Part shown: in pieces, positions 42,810 to 61,951 of the stretch
Numbering within the stretch: the stretch's first letter is position 1
Layout of the letters: each line of letters opens with the position of its first letter
Assembly: GCF_002214625.1 (NCBI RefSeq)
Contig: NZ_CP015994.1
Location: 124,001-188,000 of the forward strand
DNA: 64,000 bases
Source: Anaplasma ovis str. Haibei
GTDB lineage: Bacteria; Pseudomonadota; Alphaproteobacteria; Rickettsiales; Anaplasmataceae
Direction of reading: 5' to 3'
Notes under the pieces: generated by a model
Seen by the model: only the letters and a program-made list of their open reading frames with translations
Database searches by the model: none
What the model was told of the DNA's origin: nothing
Translations under genes and position numbers: made by a program

Positions 42810-43349
42810 ATGTGGGCACTCCTCCGTCTTCTGCAGGCCACTGCAGTTTTGCTGCTACTTGTGAGCAACTACTGGCTGTTGGGTTCTGAGTGCGTGAAGG
42901 TCGCTATGCTTGCGTTGTCTGGGCTCACCATGGCGATTGCGCTGCTGTTTGCCACCCGGTATGACTGTTTGGGGAAATGCGTTAGTAGCGGAGAGCTACA
43001 GCCAGTGTATCCGGTACGTTGTGCGCCCATGCTGTACGACTTGATGCATATCGTTCTTTCAGCAGCGTTTTTGTATTCCGTACTATTTTTGGGGGCAGGT
43101 TTTACCAGTGAGTTTACACCCGGATGGATGCCAGATACATGCGTGGTCATTTGCTCTGCGCTTCTATTGCTCTGGTGTGCGCACGTTGTCTGCAGAACGT
43201 TGCTTGCGCTTTCGGGGTTGTGCGCAGGTTGCCTGCCTACTATTAACGGTAGGTCTGGCGATCTGGTGTGTGATGTAGCGTTGCGGATAAACGGGAACGC
43301 GGTTTCCAAAGTCGGTGTGCCTGGCTTTGAAGTCAGCGCAGTTTTGTAG
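42810..43349 (+). CDS. small multi-pass membrane protein, unknown
   Basis: 179 residues with about four hydrophobic segments (about 7-24, 30-48, 75-97 and 110-130) and a Cys-rich third quarter (CVVICSALLLLWCAHVVC...CAGCLP). I do not recognise it. ATG 42810 is used; a different frame at 42578-42889 overlaps the start and also encodes hydrophobic text, so a lost upstream start or old frameshift is possible. It is 23 bases before the metallophosphoesterase gene and may be co-transcribed. Confidence 0.6.
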   Translation: MWALLRLLQATAVLLLLVSNYWLLGSECVKVAMLALSGLTMAIALLFATRYDCLGKCVSSGELQPVYPVRCAPMLYDLMHIVLSAAFLYSVLFLGAGFTSEFTPGWMPDTCVVICSALLLLWCAHVVCRTLLALSGLCAGCLPTINGRSGDLVCDVALRINGNAVSKVGVPGFEVSAVL

Positions 43350-43372
43350 TAGTTTGTAGTGAGATAATCGCC

Positions 43373-44875
43373 ATGTCTATAGCTTTGCGTGCCTGGCTTT
43401 CAGGGGCTTGCGCGTTGCTGCTTGCCCTATGCGTTTTGCCCGCATGGTCGGCTGCGGAGGTGTTATTTTCCTGGTCTCAAATTGCAGTGGGCAGTAAGCT
43501 GAGCATCAGGGCGGTTGTACCTTCGGGTGAGAGCTGCCCAGATTTGCATGTTGACTCCCGCGTTGTTAAGATGGGCACAAGGGCGCATCCCGAACCCGGG
43601 GTGTTCGAAGACCGGGTGTGTGAGAGCTTACTTTCCCCGTCCTCCACTCCCAGGGTGATAAAAATTGGCGACAGAATATTGCCAGACATCAGTGTGCATG
43701 CTAACCATAACCAGCGCGATGGGCTCGCCAGGGTTGTTTTTGTTGGGGATACGGGATGTAGAGTATCAAGGTTGCTAGAGCAAGACTGCAAATCGCCAAA
43801 CAAGTGGCCGCTACGGGATGTGCTAAGCGGAATTGCAAACCAGAACCCTGACCTAGTTGTGCACGTTGGAGACTACCTATACCGGGAGGTGGAGTGCACT
43901 GATAAGTCAAAGTGCGACAAACACATTTACGGGGATAGATCCTCAACCTGGATAGAAGACTGGTTGTCGCCACTGCAATCGGTGTCTGACAAGCTTGTTT
44001 TCCTTTTTGTCCGTGGAAATCACGAAAGTTGCAGCCGGGCTCATAAAGGCTGGTTTCGGTATCTGGACGCTTATCCGCTTTCGGAGCAGCGCTACAAAAA
44101 CTGCGAGAAAATCACCGATCCATGGGTTTTTGACCTAAAACATTGGGATATGGGTGATGTAGGGTTTTATGTATATGATTCCTCATCAAGTGACGAGATT
44201 TTTTATCGCGGTAGCGACGTTAAAATTATGCGGCAGAAATTCCTCAAAGGTATAAACTCTGAAACCCGAAGCTCACAGATGTGGCTACTAACGCATCGGC
44301 CTCTGTGGGCTTATTGGAGGTATGGGATGGAGTATTACGGCAATGTTCCGCAGGCCAGGGCCATAGCGGAGGTTATGCCAGAAGAGTTTGTTGCTGTAGT
44401 TTCTGGCCACGTGCACTTTGCGCAGATCCTGTCAGTGCGCAGGGACGAGCGTCATGGCAAAGGGGGTGAGGCAGACTCTCAGCCGGAGTCCGGCCGTGGG
44501 GGTGTTAGGTCAATAACACAGATAATATCCGGTAACGGGGGTGCATACCTTAACGCACCAAAAAAGGGTAGAAAACCTGGGGAAGAGGCCCAGTTTTTGC
44601 CTCTCTGGGGAAACAGCATGGGTGTCAACCTAAACAAGATGGTAAAGTCCGCGTATAGAAGCCTGGCTCTTTCCGGCTTTGTTATCGACGATGTAAGCAC
44701 GCTAGGCGGGTTCGGGTTCTGCAGTGTTGATATTCCCATTAATAACGGCAGAGATCACTCCGTCACAAGCGGTGGGAAGCCCGCGGTCACGTTTCACAGC
44801 GTCGGCGGTGAGAGGTCCAAGAAGTTTTTGGTCGCTGTTGTTACGCCTTCCAGCGAACCCCCACGTAACAAGTAG
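43373..44875 (+). CDS. exported calcineurin-like metallophosphoesterase
   Basis: 500 residues. A signal peptide (ALLLALCVLPAWSAA, cleavage near residue 27) is followed by a beta-rich N-terminal domain of about 90 residues and the metallophosphatase core: GDTG (D126), GDYLY (D167), GNHES (N216, H217), THRP (H308) and GHVHF (H346, H348). All metal ligands are present. The layout resembles acid phosphatases of the purple type. About 100 residues follow, with a Gly-rich loop. Located in periplasm or beyond, it could release phosphate for PstS, but its substrate is unknown. Confidence 0.88.
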   Translation: MSIALRAWLSGACALLLALCVLPAWSAAEVLFSWSQIAVGSKLSIRAVVPSGESCPDLHVDSRVVKMGTRAHPEPGVFEDRVCESLLSPSSTPRVIKIGDRILPDISVHANHNQRDGLARVVFVGDTGCRVSRLLEQDCKSPNKWPLRDVLSGIANQNPDLVVHVGDYLYREVECTDKSKCDKHIYGDRSSTWIEDWLSPLQSVSDKLVFLFVRGNHESCSRAHKGWFRYLDAYPLSEQRYKNCEKITDPWVFDLKHWDMGDVGFYVYDSSSSDEIFYRGSDVKIMRQKFLKGINSETRSSQMWLLTHRPLWAYWRYGMEYYGNVPQARAIAEVMPEEFVAVVSGHVHFAQILSVRRDERHGKGGEADSQPESGRGGVRSITQIISGNGGAYLNAPKKGRKPGEEAQFLPLWGNSMGVNLNKMVKSAYRSLALSGFVIDDVSTLGGFGFCSVDIPINNGRDHSVTSGGKPAVTFHSVGGERSKKFLVAVVTPSSEPPRNK

Positions 44876-44904
44876 GTGAAGCAACCGTGCTTAGGTGGCA
44901 TAGT

Positions 44905-44927
44905 GCGCGGTGTTGCGCGCTTATTTT
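44905..44927 (+). terminator. candidate intrinsic terminator after the metallophosphoesterase
   Basis: GCGCG (44905-44909), a 6-base loop, CGCGC (44916-44920), then TTATTTT. It ends 37 bases before the -35 of the str promoter, so it would insulate the ribosomal operon. Confidence 0.4.
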
Positions 44928-44964
44928 GGGTGTAAAGAATAGGTGAAAAAAAATCAGAATTGTA

Positions 44965-44993
44965 TTGACTGGGGTTTACGATTCCCTTATAAG
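44965..44993 (+). promoter_or_regulatory. sigma-70-type promoter of the str/rpoBC cluster
   Basis: TTGACT (44965-44970), exactly 17 bases, TATAAG (44988-44993). It lies 67 bases before the rpsL ATG and follows an A-run that could act as an UP-like element. It is the best promoter match in the window and the only strong one before 15.6 kb of co-directional genes. Confidence 0.75.
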
Positions 44994-45059
44994 TGAAGCT
45001 GCCTTTGCTATCCCCGGGGACGTGGGTAGCGCTTTTCAAGTGGTTTTAGGTTCTTTTGC

Positions 45060-45434
45060 ATGCCCACTATTAATCAGCTGGTGCGTCGCCCTAGGAGGCC
45101 TCGTGAGTCGGCTAATAAAGCTCCTGCGCTCCAACACAATCCCCAGAAGAGGGCTGTGTGCGTCAAAGTTTACACTACCACGCCCAAGAAGCCCAACTCT
45201 GCCCTTCGTAAGGTTGCTAGGGTGCGGATCGCCGGGTACGGTAGTGAGGTTATAGCGTACATACCTGGTGAGGGGCATAACCTTCAGGAGCACTCGGTTG
45301 TTCTTATCAGAGGTGGGCGTGTTAAAGATCTGCCGGGTGTGCGTTACCACATAGTACGTGGTGCCCTCGATGCTAAGGGTGTGCAAGGTAGGAAGAAGGC
45401 TCGCTCCAAGTATGGGGTTAAGCGCGGTGTCTAG
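45060..45434 (+). CDS. rpsL: 30S ribosomal protein S12
   Basis: 124 residues, complete. [14 protein letters not shown] at the start and the decoding-site loops [16 protein letters not shown] and [14 protein letters not shown]. The lysines where streptomycin resistance mutations occur in other bacteria (the PKKPNSA and GRVKDLPG lysines) are wild type. First gene of the str cluster. Confidence 0.98.
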   Translation: MPTINQLVRRPRRPRESANKAPALQHNPQKRAVCVKVYTTTPKKPNSALRKVARVRIAGYGSEVIAYIPGEGHNLQEHSVVLIRGGRVKDLPGVRYHIVRGALDAKGVQGRKKARSKYGVKRGV

Positions 45435-45451
45435 TTTTTGTTTGGTGGTTT

Positions 45452-45934
45452 ATGTCTCGTCGTCGAAGAGTTTCTAGGAGGCCGGTGGCCTCTGATGGGG
45501 GTCCGGGCGGTATCCTGCTTGCGCGCTTTACAAACGTGGTGATGAGCAGAGGGAAAAAAGCGTTGGCTGAGAGGATAGTGTCTGGGGCACTGAAAATGGC
45601 TGAGTCTAAGTTGGCCGGTGAGAGTGGGGTATCGATATTCAACGCTGCTGTTTCCAACGTTATGCCCCGGATGGAGGTTCGTTCCAGGAGAGTTGGTGGT
45701 GTCACTTATCAGATCCCTGTAGAAGTTAGGGAAGACAGGTCCACTTCGCTCGCCCTCAGGTGGATAGTAAAGGCTGCGCGCGCCAACAGGAAGCGTACTA
45801 ACAAGACCTACATGAGTTGTTTGTGTAATGAGCTTCTCGAGGCCTACAACAAGCGCGGTAGTGCGTGCAAGATGAAAGAAGAGAAATTCAGAATGGCGGA
45901 AGCCAACAAGGCATTTTCTCATTTCAGGTTTTAG
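45452..45934 (+). CDS. rpsG: 30S ribosomal protein S7
   Basis: 160 residues. [45 protein letters not shown] and [19 protein letters not shown]-like end ([16 protein letters not shown]). It organises the 30S head and follows rpsL by 17 bases. Confidence 0.98.
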   Translation: MSRRRRVSRRPVASDGGPGGILLARFTNVVMSRGKKALAERIVSGALKMAESKLAGESGVSIFNAAVSNVMPRMEVRSRRVGGVTYQIPVEVREDRSTSLALRWIVKAARANRKRTNKTYMSCLCNELLEAYNKRGSACKMKEEKFRMAEANKAFSHFRF

Positions 45935-45967
45935 TGAATTTTGTGTTTTTAGGAAGGGGCATGGAGG

Positions 45968-48040
45968 GTGAGTAGTAAGGGTGATCTGTCTCGGTGTAGG
46001 AATATAGGGATAATGGCGCACATAGACGCCGGAAAAACTACCACCACGGAACGCATACTTTTCTATACTGGAAAGCAGAACAGAATAGGTGAGGTGCACG
46101 AGGGCGCCGCGTCTATGGACTGGATGGAGCAGGAGCGGGAGCGGGGTATAACCATAACCTCCGCTGCAACTACCTGTTTTTGGAATGATTGCAGGATCAA
46201 CATTATTGATACTCCTGGCCACGTGGATTTCACCATTGAAGTGGAGAGATCTCTCCGGGTTCTTGATGGAGCCGTGGCCGTTTTTGACGGTGTTGCTGGG
46301 GTTGAGCCGCAGTCGGAGACTGTATGGCGCCAAGCTGATAAGTACGACGTTCCCAGGATATGCTTCGTGAACAAGATGGACAGGATTGGGGCGGACTTTT
46401 ATTCCTGTGTTGACATGATCAAAGACAGGCTGGGGGCTGTGCCGCTTGTACTTCAGCTGCCTATTGGTGTAGATAAGAGTTTTGTGGGGGTGGTGGACCT
46501 GGTTGAGATGAGATCCATAACATGGGAGGAGGACTCATTAGGTGCCAAGTTCAGCTATGGAGAGATTCCTGGTGACCTGATGGAGAAGGCGCGGGATTAC
46601 AGGGCGAAGCTGGTTGAGACAGCAGTTGAGATGAATGACGAGGCTATGAGTCTGTATCTTGATGGTGGCGAGGTTTCTGTTCCGTTATTGAAGAGTTGTA
46701 TAAGGAGCGGCGTTATCGGCGCAAAATTTGTTCCCGTGTTGTGTGGTTCTGCGTTCAAGAACAAAGGCGTTCAGCCCCTTCTGGACGCAGTGGTTGACTT
46801 TTTGCCTGCCCCCAGTGACGTTCCTACCATAGAGGGTGCTAGTGCCAATGATCCGGAGAAAGTGGTCACTATAAAGTCCTCCGTAGATGGCAAGTTTGTT
46901 GCGCTTGCCTTTAAGGTCATGGTGGACAAGTTTGTTGGGAGTCTGACGTTCATTCGTGTTTACTCAGGCAAGCTTACCGGCAAGTCTGTGGTGCTGAATT
47001 CCGCTAAGGGGGTTACGGAATCTGTGGGCAGAATTTTGCTTATGCACGCGAATAATAGGGAAGATATTTCTGAGATTCAGGCTGGGGATATAGCCGCTTT
47101 GGCAGGGTTGAAAAAGACCACTACCGGTGACACCCTATGTGATCAGAATTTTCCTGTGGTGCTCGAAAGGATGGACTTCCCCGAGTCCGTTATGGAAATT
47201 GCTGTAGAGCCAGTGTCGACTGCAGACCAGGAAAAGATGGGTACAGCGCTCAGCAGGCTTGTTGCTGAGGACCCATCACTGAGAGTTTTTGTCAATTCTG
47301 AGAGTGGGCAGACCATACTTAAGGGTATGGGTGAGCTGCACCTGGAAATCATAGTAGATAGAATGAAGAGGGAGTTTGGCGTTGAGGCGTCGGTAGGTGC
47401 TCCCCAGGTGGCGTATCGCGAGACAATAACCAAATCTGCTGAGGTTGAGTACGTACATAAGAAACAAACAGGTGGTGCCGGCCAGTTTGCCAAGGTGAAC
47501 ATACTGTTTGAACCACTGCCGCCTGGTTCTGGATTTGAGTTCGAGAATAAGATCACGTGTGGAGCTATTCCTAAGGAGTATATACCTGGGGTCCAAAGCG
47601 GTTTGGAGCTTGTAAAAGAAACGGGTATGATAGCTGGTTTTCCCGTGATTGATTTCAAGGCTACCCTGTTTGATGGGGCGTTCCACGAGGTTGACTCCAG
47701 CCCACTGGCTTTTGAATTGGCCGCTAAGGGTGCGTTTAGGGAGATGGCTAGCAAAGCGGGTCCGGTCCTACTGGAGCCCATAATGCGTGTGGAAATCATC
47801 ACTCCCGACGAGTACATGGGGGATGTCATAGGTGATGTGAATAGCAGGCGTGGTAGGGTTGCAGAGATGCAGGATCGTAACAACGCCAAGCTTATCACTG
47901 CCTTCATTCCGCTTGGCAAAATGTTCGGGTATGTGAAGGATTTGCGCTCCATGTCTCAAGGTAGAGCTCAGTATAGTATGTACTTTGCTCGCTATGAGAG
48001 GGTGCCGGAAAGTGCTGTAGATAATGTAATGAAGAAGTAG
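45968..48040 (+). CDS. fusA: elongation factor G
   Basis: 690 residues. G-domain motifs [22 protein letters not shown], switch [19 protein letters not shown] and [10 protein letters not shown], then domains II-V (GGAGQFAKV in domain IV). It drives ribosome translocation and recycling. The start is a GTG (GTG AGT AGT) at 45968, preceded by GGAGG about 5 bases upstream. The stop touches the tuf leader. Confidence 0.97.
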   Translation: MSSKGDLSRCRNIGIMAHIDAGKTTTTERILFYTGKQNRIGEVHEGAASMDWMEQERERGITITSAATTCFWNDCRINIIDTPGHVDFTIEVERSLRVLDGAVAVFDGVAGVEPQSETVWRQADKYDVPRICFVNKMDRIGADFYSCVDMIKDRLGAVPLVLQLPIGVDKSFVGVVDLVEMRSITWEEDSLGAKFSYGEIPGDLMEKARDYRAKLVETAVEMNDEAMSLYLDGGEVSVPLLKSCIRSGVIGAKFVPVLCGSAFKNKGVQPLLDAVVDFLPAPSDVPTIEGASANDPEKVVTIKSSVDGKFVALAFKVMVDKFVGSLTFIRVYSGKLTGKSVVLNSAKGVTESVGRILLMHANNREDISEIQAGDIAALAGLKKTTTGDTLCDQNFPVVLERMDFPESVMEIAVEPVSTADQEKMGTALSRLVAEDPSLRVFVNSESGQTILKGMGELHLEIIVDRMKREFGVEASVGAPQVAYRETITKSAEVEYVHKKQTGGAGQFAKVNILFEPLPPGSGFEFENKITCGAIPKEYIPGVQSGLELVKETGMIAGFPVIDFKATLFDGAFHEVDSSPLAFELAAKGAFREMASKAGPVLLEPIMRVEIITPDEYMGDVIGDVNSRRGRVAEMQDRNNAKLITAFIPLGKMFGYVKDLRSMSQGRAQYSMYFARYERVPESAVDNVMKK

Positions 48041-48051
48041 TGGGTAATTTT

Positions 48052-49233
48052 ATGACAGAAGGGAGAAAGCCGCACATAAACGTAGGTACGATAGGGCATG
48101 TTGACCACGGGAAGACCACGTTAACGGCTGCGCTTACTACGGTATTGACAAGGAGGCTTAGCGGAGCGAACAAGGTAGTAAAGTACGATGAGATAGACAA
48201 GGCTCCTGAGGAGAGGGCGCGTGGCATTACGATTTCTACAGCGCACGTAGAGTATGAGACGGAGGGCAGGCACTACGCTCATGTGGACTGTCCTGGGCAT
48301 GCGGACTACATAAAGAACATGATAACGGGTGCTGCACAGATGGACGTAGCGATACTAGTTGTTTCTGCGACTGACGGTGCCATGCCACAGACTCGGGAGC
48401 ACATACTACTAGCCAAGCAGGTAGGAGTGAAAGACATAGTCACATGGATAAACAAGTGTGACGTAGTAGAAGATGAGGAGATGCTATCGATAGTTGAGAT
48501 GGAGGTTAGGGAGCTTCTGAGCAACTATGGGTATGACGGTGATGGGGTTGACGTAGTTAGGGGTTCTGCGGTAAAGGCGTTAGAGGAGAGTTCTGACGGT
48601 CCGTGGAGTGAGAAGATCATGGAGCTGGTAGGGGCGTTAGAGAAGATAGAGCTTCCGGTTAGAGAGAAAGACAAGCCATTTTTGATGTCGGTTGAAGATG
48701 TATTCTCGATACCTGGCCGTGGCACGGTAGTTACGGGAAGGATTGAGAGAGGAGTGATCAAGGTAGGGGACAAGGTAGACATTGTAGGTCTCAGGGATCT
48801 ACAGAGCACGGTATGTACTGGGGTTGAGATGTTCCACAAGGCTCTAGAGACAGGTGAAGCTGGGGACAACGCTGGCATACTACTCAGGGGCATCAAGAAG
48901 GAAGATGTGGAGCGAGGCCAGGTATTGAGTGCGCCAGGTCAGATACGTTCATACAAGGCGTTCAAGGCAGAGGTATACATTCTAAAGAAGGAGGAAGGTG
49001 GGAGGCACACTCCGTTTTTCTCCAACTACCAGCCTCAGTTCTATGTCCGCACCACAGATGTTACTGGCAGCATAAAGCTGCCCAGTGGGGTTGAGATGGT
49101 GATGCCTGGTGATAATCTGAGTATTGAGGTAGCTCTGGACAAACCAGTTGCTCTCGATAAGGGATTGAGATTTGCGGTTAGAGAAGGTGGAAGAACCGTG
49201 GGCTCCGGTATCATAACTGAGATTTTGGAGTAG
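48052..49233 (+). CDS. tuf: elongation factor Tu
   Basis: 393 residues from ATG 48052; the frame begins at a GTG that overlaps the fusA stop. GTP motifs [38 protein letters not shown] and [17 protein letters not shown] in domain II and [19 protein letters not shown] in domain III. It delivers aminoacyl-tRNA. Anaplasmataceae often carry a second tuf copy elsewhere, which would be subject to gene conversion. Confidence 0.97.
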   Translation: MTEGRKPHINVGTIGHVDHGKTTLTAALTTVLTRRLSGANKVVKYDEIDKAPEERARGITISTAHVEYETEGRHYAHVDCPGHADYIKNMITGAAQMDVAILVVSATDGAMPQTREHILLAKQVGVKDIVTWINKCDVVEDEEMLSIVEMEVRELLSNYGYDGDGVDVVRGSAVKALEESSDGPWSEKIMELVGALEKIELPVREKDKPFLMSVEDVFSIPGRGTVVTGRIERGVIKVGDKVDIVGLRDLQSTVCTGVEMFHKALETGEAGDNAGILLRGIKKEDVERGQVLSAPGQIRSYKAFKAEVYILKKEEGGRHTPFFSNYQPQFYVRTTDVTGSIKLPSGVEMVMPGDNLSIEVALDKPVALDKGLRFAVREGGRTVGSGIITEILE

Positions 49234-49247
49234 CGCGATGTATAGCT

Positions 49248-49321
49248 GGGAGTGTAGCTCAACGGTAGAGCATCAGTCTCCAAAACTGAGGATATGGGTT
49301 CGATTCCTGTCGCTCCTGCCA
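49248..49321 (+). tRNA. trnW: tRNA-Trp (anticodon CCA)
   Basis: Acceptor GGGAGTG pairs with CGCTCCT; the anticodon arm has CAGT-CTCCAAA-ACTG with anticodon CCA; the T arm has ATGGG-TTCGATT-CCTGT. G73 is followed by an encoded CCA (49319-49321). It lies between tuf and secE, the usual alphaproteobacterial position. Confidence 0.96.
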
Positions 49322-49343
49322 TAGGTGATGAGTGTTTTTGGCT

Positions 49344-49544
49344 ATGATAGGAAGCTTTGCTAGGTTTTTGTGTGATGTAAAGCAGGAAGTGTTGCAGGTC
49401 TCCTGGGCTTCCAGGAGGGAGGTGTTTGTGTTCCTGCTTATAGTCTTGCTTACTGTGATTGTTTCGTCCGTTCTGTTTAGTTGCGTGGATTTTGTATTCT
49501 TGAGGCTTGTTAAAATAGCGCTAGGGGTTGTTTATGCAGCATGA
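49344..49544 (+). CDS. secE: preprotein translocase subunit SecE
   Basis: 66 residues from ATG 49344 (the frame is open from a GTG at 49332). One membrane segment (EVFVFLLIVLLTVIVSSVLFS) is preceded by the amphipathic SecE helix (FARFLCDVKQEVLQVSWASRR). SecE clamps SecY. Its end overlaps the nusG start by 11 bases. Confidence 0.93.
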   Translation: MIGSFARFLCDVKQEVLQVSWASRREVFVFLLIVLLTVIVSSVLFSCVDFVFLRLVKIALGVVYAA

Positions 49545-50094
49545 TGATAGTGGGCACGAGTGGTACATAGTTCAGGTGTCTTCTGGCAGCGAGGAAAAGG
49601 TTGCCCAGATGATTCTTGAGAGATCTCAGCAGTTGGGTATGTCTGGTGTTTTTAGCGAGGTTTTTATCCCGTACGAGGAGGTTACAAAGGTAAAGTACAA
49701 CAAGAAGGTTTCGATGCGTAGAAAGCTGTCCCCTGGGTATGTGTTTTTGTACATGAAGCTTAGCGATGACGCCATAAATTTCGTGCGTAGAGTTCCCAAG
49801 GTGTCCAATTTTCTCCTAGATGATGTGGGTATGCCCAAAGTTATACCATCATCCGAAATGGAGACGATGCGTAGCAGCATGTGTAAGGCCGTCCCTAACG
49901 AGGCTGCTTCTGAGGTTTGTAGTTTTGAAGTAGGTGATGAAGTGGTAATAAATGACGGGCTGTTCCAGGACTTTAACGGCAGAGTGGAGTACGTCAATGA
50001 GGATAAAAAGGTCGCAGGAATAAGCGTGATGATATTTGGTAGGCTCACCAAGATTGAATTCAAGTTGAGCAGCATACAAAAGGTGGAGGGGTAG
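49534..50094 (+). CDS. nusG: transcription termination/antitermination factor NusG
   Basis: About 186 residues from ATG 49534. NGN domain (WYIVQVSSGSEEKVAQMILE; LSPGYVFLYMKLSDDA) and the C-terminal KOW domain (FEVGDEVVINDGLFQDFNGRVEYV). It links RNA polymerase with Rho or ribosomes. secE-nusG-rplK order is conserved. Confidence 0.96.
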   Translation: MQHDDSGHEWYIVQVSSGSEEKVAQMILERSQQLGMSGVFSEVFIPYEEVTKVKYNKKVSMRRKLSPGYVFLYMKLSDDAINFVRRVPKVSNFLLDDVGMPKVIPSSEMETMRSSMCKAVPNEAASEVCSFEVGDEVVINDGLFQDFNGRVEYVNEDKKVAGISVMIFGRLTKIEFKLSSIQKVEG

Positions 50095-50097
50095 TTT

Positions 50098-50541
50098 ATG
50101 AGTAGCGCTGCGTTGCTTTCGCGGATAAATCTGGTAATTGAAGCAGGAAAGGCCGCGCCGGGTCCCAAGGTTGCTTCTGTGCTCGGTCCTCGCGGTATTC
50201 CTATGCCAAAGTTTTGCAAGGAGTTTAATGATGCCACAAGTGCACAGGGCGTCCCTTACGAGGTGGGGGACCTGGTTACTGCCAGAATAAGCGTCTATGC
50301 TGATGGTAGCTACAGCTTTTCTGTAAGTGATGCACCTGTATCGTTTTTATTGAAGAAAGCTGCTGGGGTTGCCAAGGGGTCCTCCAGCCCCGGTAAGGAG
50401 ATCTGTACAAGCATCAAGATGTCCGAGATTGTTAAGATTGCTGAGCGGAAGATGGCTGATATGAACGTTGATAGCACGGAGTGTGCGGTTAAGATGGTGG
50501 TCGGAACCGCGAAGTCTATGGGCATCACTGTTGAAGAGTGA
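50098..50541 (+). CDS. rplK: 50S ribosomal protein L11
   Basis: 147 residues. [35 protein letters not shown] and the C-terminal rRNA-binding domain ([25 protein letters not shown]). It binds the GTPase-associated centre. Start 3 bases after nusG. Confidence 0.97.
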   Translation: MSSAALLSRINLVIEAGKAAPGPKVASVLGPRGIPMPKFCKEFNDATSAQGVPYEVGDLVTARISVYADGSYSFSVSDAPVSFLLKKAAGVAKGSSSPGKEICTSIKMSEIVKIAERKMADMNVDSTECAVKMVVGTAKSMGITVEE

Positions 50542-50557
50542 TTTGGAGGTTGTGTCT

Positions 50558-51211
50558 ATGTCTGATGATAGTAGTTGTTCCTACAGTGCCGAGGAGGGGA
50601 TTCGTGAGCTTTTGCAATCGGCCAAGGCAAAGTTCCGTGAATCCGTAGACGTCGCTATCAAGTTGAGTGTTGCCGACTCTAAGTCTGGAGAGTCAATCCG
50701 TGGAGCGGTAGTTTTGCCGAAAGGCCTGGGTCGGGAAGTTAGAGTAGCGGTTTTTGCTAAGGGTGAGCATGCTAAACACGCCTCAAGCGCGGGGGCAGAT
50801 ATCGTGGGGGACGAAGAGCTGATTGAAGAGATAAAGAAGGGGCGCAGGTTGGATGTTGACTGGTGTATTGCCACTCCCGATTTCATGCCACAGATTTCTG
50901 CAATTGCGAAGATTCTTGGTCCGAGGGGCTTGATGCCTAATCCCAAGTTTGGTACTGTAACACTTGAGCTCGCGAAGATGGTCGGCGTCATAAAATCTGG
51001 TCAGGTGAAGTTCAGATCCGATCGGTACGGCATTGTTCACGTGAAGATTGGGGATGTAAGCTTTACTCCGGGGGATTTGCTTGAAAATTTTAACGCCGTA
51101 GTTGCTGCTGTGCAGGGTTTAAAACCAACCACGATTAAGGGGTCTTACGTTAGGGGGGTGTTTGTGAATTCTACTATGGGCAGATCTTTCAGAATAGCTG
51201 GTATCGGGTAG
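50558..51211 (+). CDS. rplA: 50S ribosomal protein L1
   Basis: About 217 residues from ATG 50558, preceded by GGAGG. The open frame begins at 50468 inside rplK, but the L1 N-terminus and Shine-Dalgarno favour 50558. L1 signatures include [47 protein letters not shown] and [15 protein letters not shown]. In other bacteria L1 represses its own operon. Confidence 0.96.
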   Translation: MSDDSSCSYSAEEGIRELLQSAKAKFRESVDVAIKLSVADSKSGESIRGAVVLPKGLGREVRVAVFAKGEHAKHASSAGADIVGDEELIEEIKKGRRLDVDWCIATPDFMPQISAIAKILGPRGLMPNPKFGTVTLELAKMVGVIKSGQVKFRSDRYGIVHVKIGDVSFTPGDLLENFNAVVAAVQGLKPTTIKGSYVRGVFVNSTMGRSFRIAGIG

Positions 51212-51246
51212 GCCGGTTTCGTATATGAGTTGGGTTGAGGTTTAGG

Positions 51247-51738
51247 GTGAAGCGCGTCAATAAGGAAAAACATCTGGGTAAAATAGAGGGCGTACTTACG
51301 CAGTTTGGGAGCCTTGTGCTCGCGAATTTCCGCTCCATGACTGCTGGAGATTTTGCTGCTCTCAGAAAGGAGCTCAAGGCTGGGGGGTGTGGAATTACTG
51401 TCGTGAAGAATAGCATTGCTCGGATTGCGTTGAAGCGGGTTGGAAAAATAGACGGGTTAGAGGATAAGTTTCGTGAAGCCGTGTTCATAGCCTACTCCGA
51501 GGACATAGTGGCTTTGTCTAAAATTGTGAACAAGTTTGTCAAAGCAGCTGCTGGCAAGGTCACTTTTGTGTGTGCATACGACGGTGGGCAGGTGCTGTCT
51601 GCTGATAGAGTGATATTTTTCGCTAGTCTGCCGTCATTACAAGAATTGCAGGTGAGAATAATGGGTCTCGTAGGCTATGGGGTTCCCATGAGGTTGGCTA
51701 ATTGCCTCAGGGCTATCGGTGGGGGCGTAGCGTCGTGA
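51247..51738 (+). CDS. rplJ: 50S ribosomal protein L10
   Basis: About 163 residues from GTG 51247 (MKRVNKEKHLGKIEG), with GAGG 6 bases upstream; the frame is open from a TTG at 51235. LRKELKAGGCGITVVKNSIARIAL is the L10 core. It anchors the L7/L12 stalk. A 124-base gap follows before rplL. Confidence 0.93.
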   Translation: MKRVNKEKHLGKIEGVLTQFGSLVLANFRSMTAGDFAALRKELKAGGCGITVVKNSIARIALKRVGKIDGLEDKFREAVFIAYSEDIVALSKIVNKFVKAAAGKVTFVCAYDGGQVLSADRVIFFASLPSLQELQVRIMGLVGYGVPMRLANCLRAIGGGVAS

Positions 51739-51804
51739 GGGTTGTTTCGTGGTATTTGGCTCCGTCACGTTGTTAGGTGCGTGTCGTACCAGCTCCGTCG
51801 GGCG

Positions 51805-51821
51805 GGGAGAACGCTTCTCCC
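51805..51821 (+). promoter_or_regulatory. hairpin in the rplJ-rplL spacer
   Basis: GGGAGAA (51805-51811), loop CGC, TTCTCCC (51815-51821): a perfect 7-bp stem with a 3-base loop. There is no T-run, so it is more likely an mRNA processing or stability element than a terminator. L7/L12 is needed in about four times the amount of L10, so control here is plausible. Confidence 0.45.
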
Positions 51822-51862
51822 TTCCTAGGCTGTTTGGGGTGTAGTTTTGTAGGGGTTTTGTT

Positions 51863-61425
<9,563 letters not shown>

Positions 61426-61951
61426 AAACCTGCTCTCGGTGGGTATAGCGGACTAGCGCTGGGACCCGCTGCACTGACTTCAATCTTCGCGACAGAGGCG
61501 CTCACAATATAACACAACTAAGGTGTAATACAATACGTCGTGGGCCCGTGAAGGATAAATCCAAATATTATATATAGAGTATCCGGGGGACGGGTGTGTG
61601 CACCAGGAGTGGTAGCAGTGCGATAGGGAAAGTCAATTTGATGTTAAATAGATATGCGTATTATGCGCTGTGGTAGAGCAATAAATACTTGTGCAATAAT
61701 GAATGTTTTTTCTTGATCTTCCATGCAAAGATTGCTACGCTCCGGGCTTATTATGTTAGATTGGGTATACTATGACGCGTGTTGACTAACGACATGCATA
61801 TTGTGATGTACGATAGTTGGCGCTCTGTATACTAAATACAACGTTGCGGAAAAGCTTGCCCTTAAATGAGAGTTTTTATGGTATTCTGGAATATATACTG
61901 ATATAACATGAATATGTGTCCTATATACCGAGACAAGTTGTGCCAGGAATT
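61426..61951. other. AT-rich divergent intergenic region
   Basis: 526 bases, clearly richer in A/T than its surroundings from about 61,540 to 61,930, with no supported gene. It separates rnhB (minus) from the large gene at 61952. Several TATA-like strings occur (for example TATACT at 61894-61899), but no promoter could be chosen. Confidence 0.45.

Noticed and set aside
45431-46333. 300-residue minus-strand frame opposite rpsG and fusA
   Set aside because: It is a shadow of two highly conserved genes, with no independent features.
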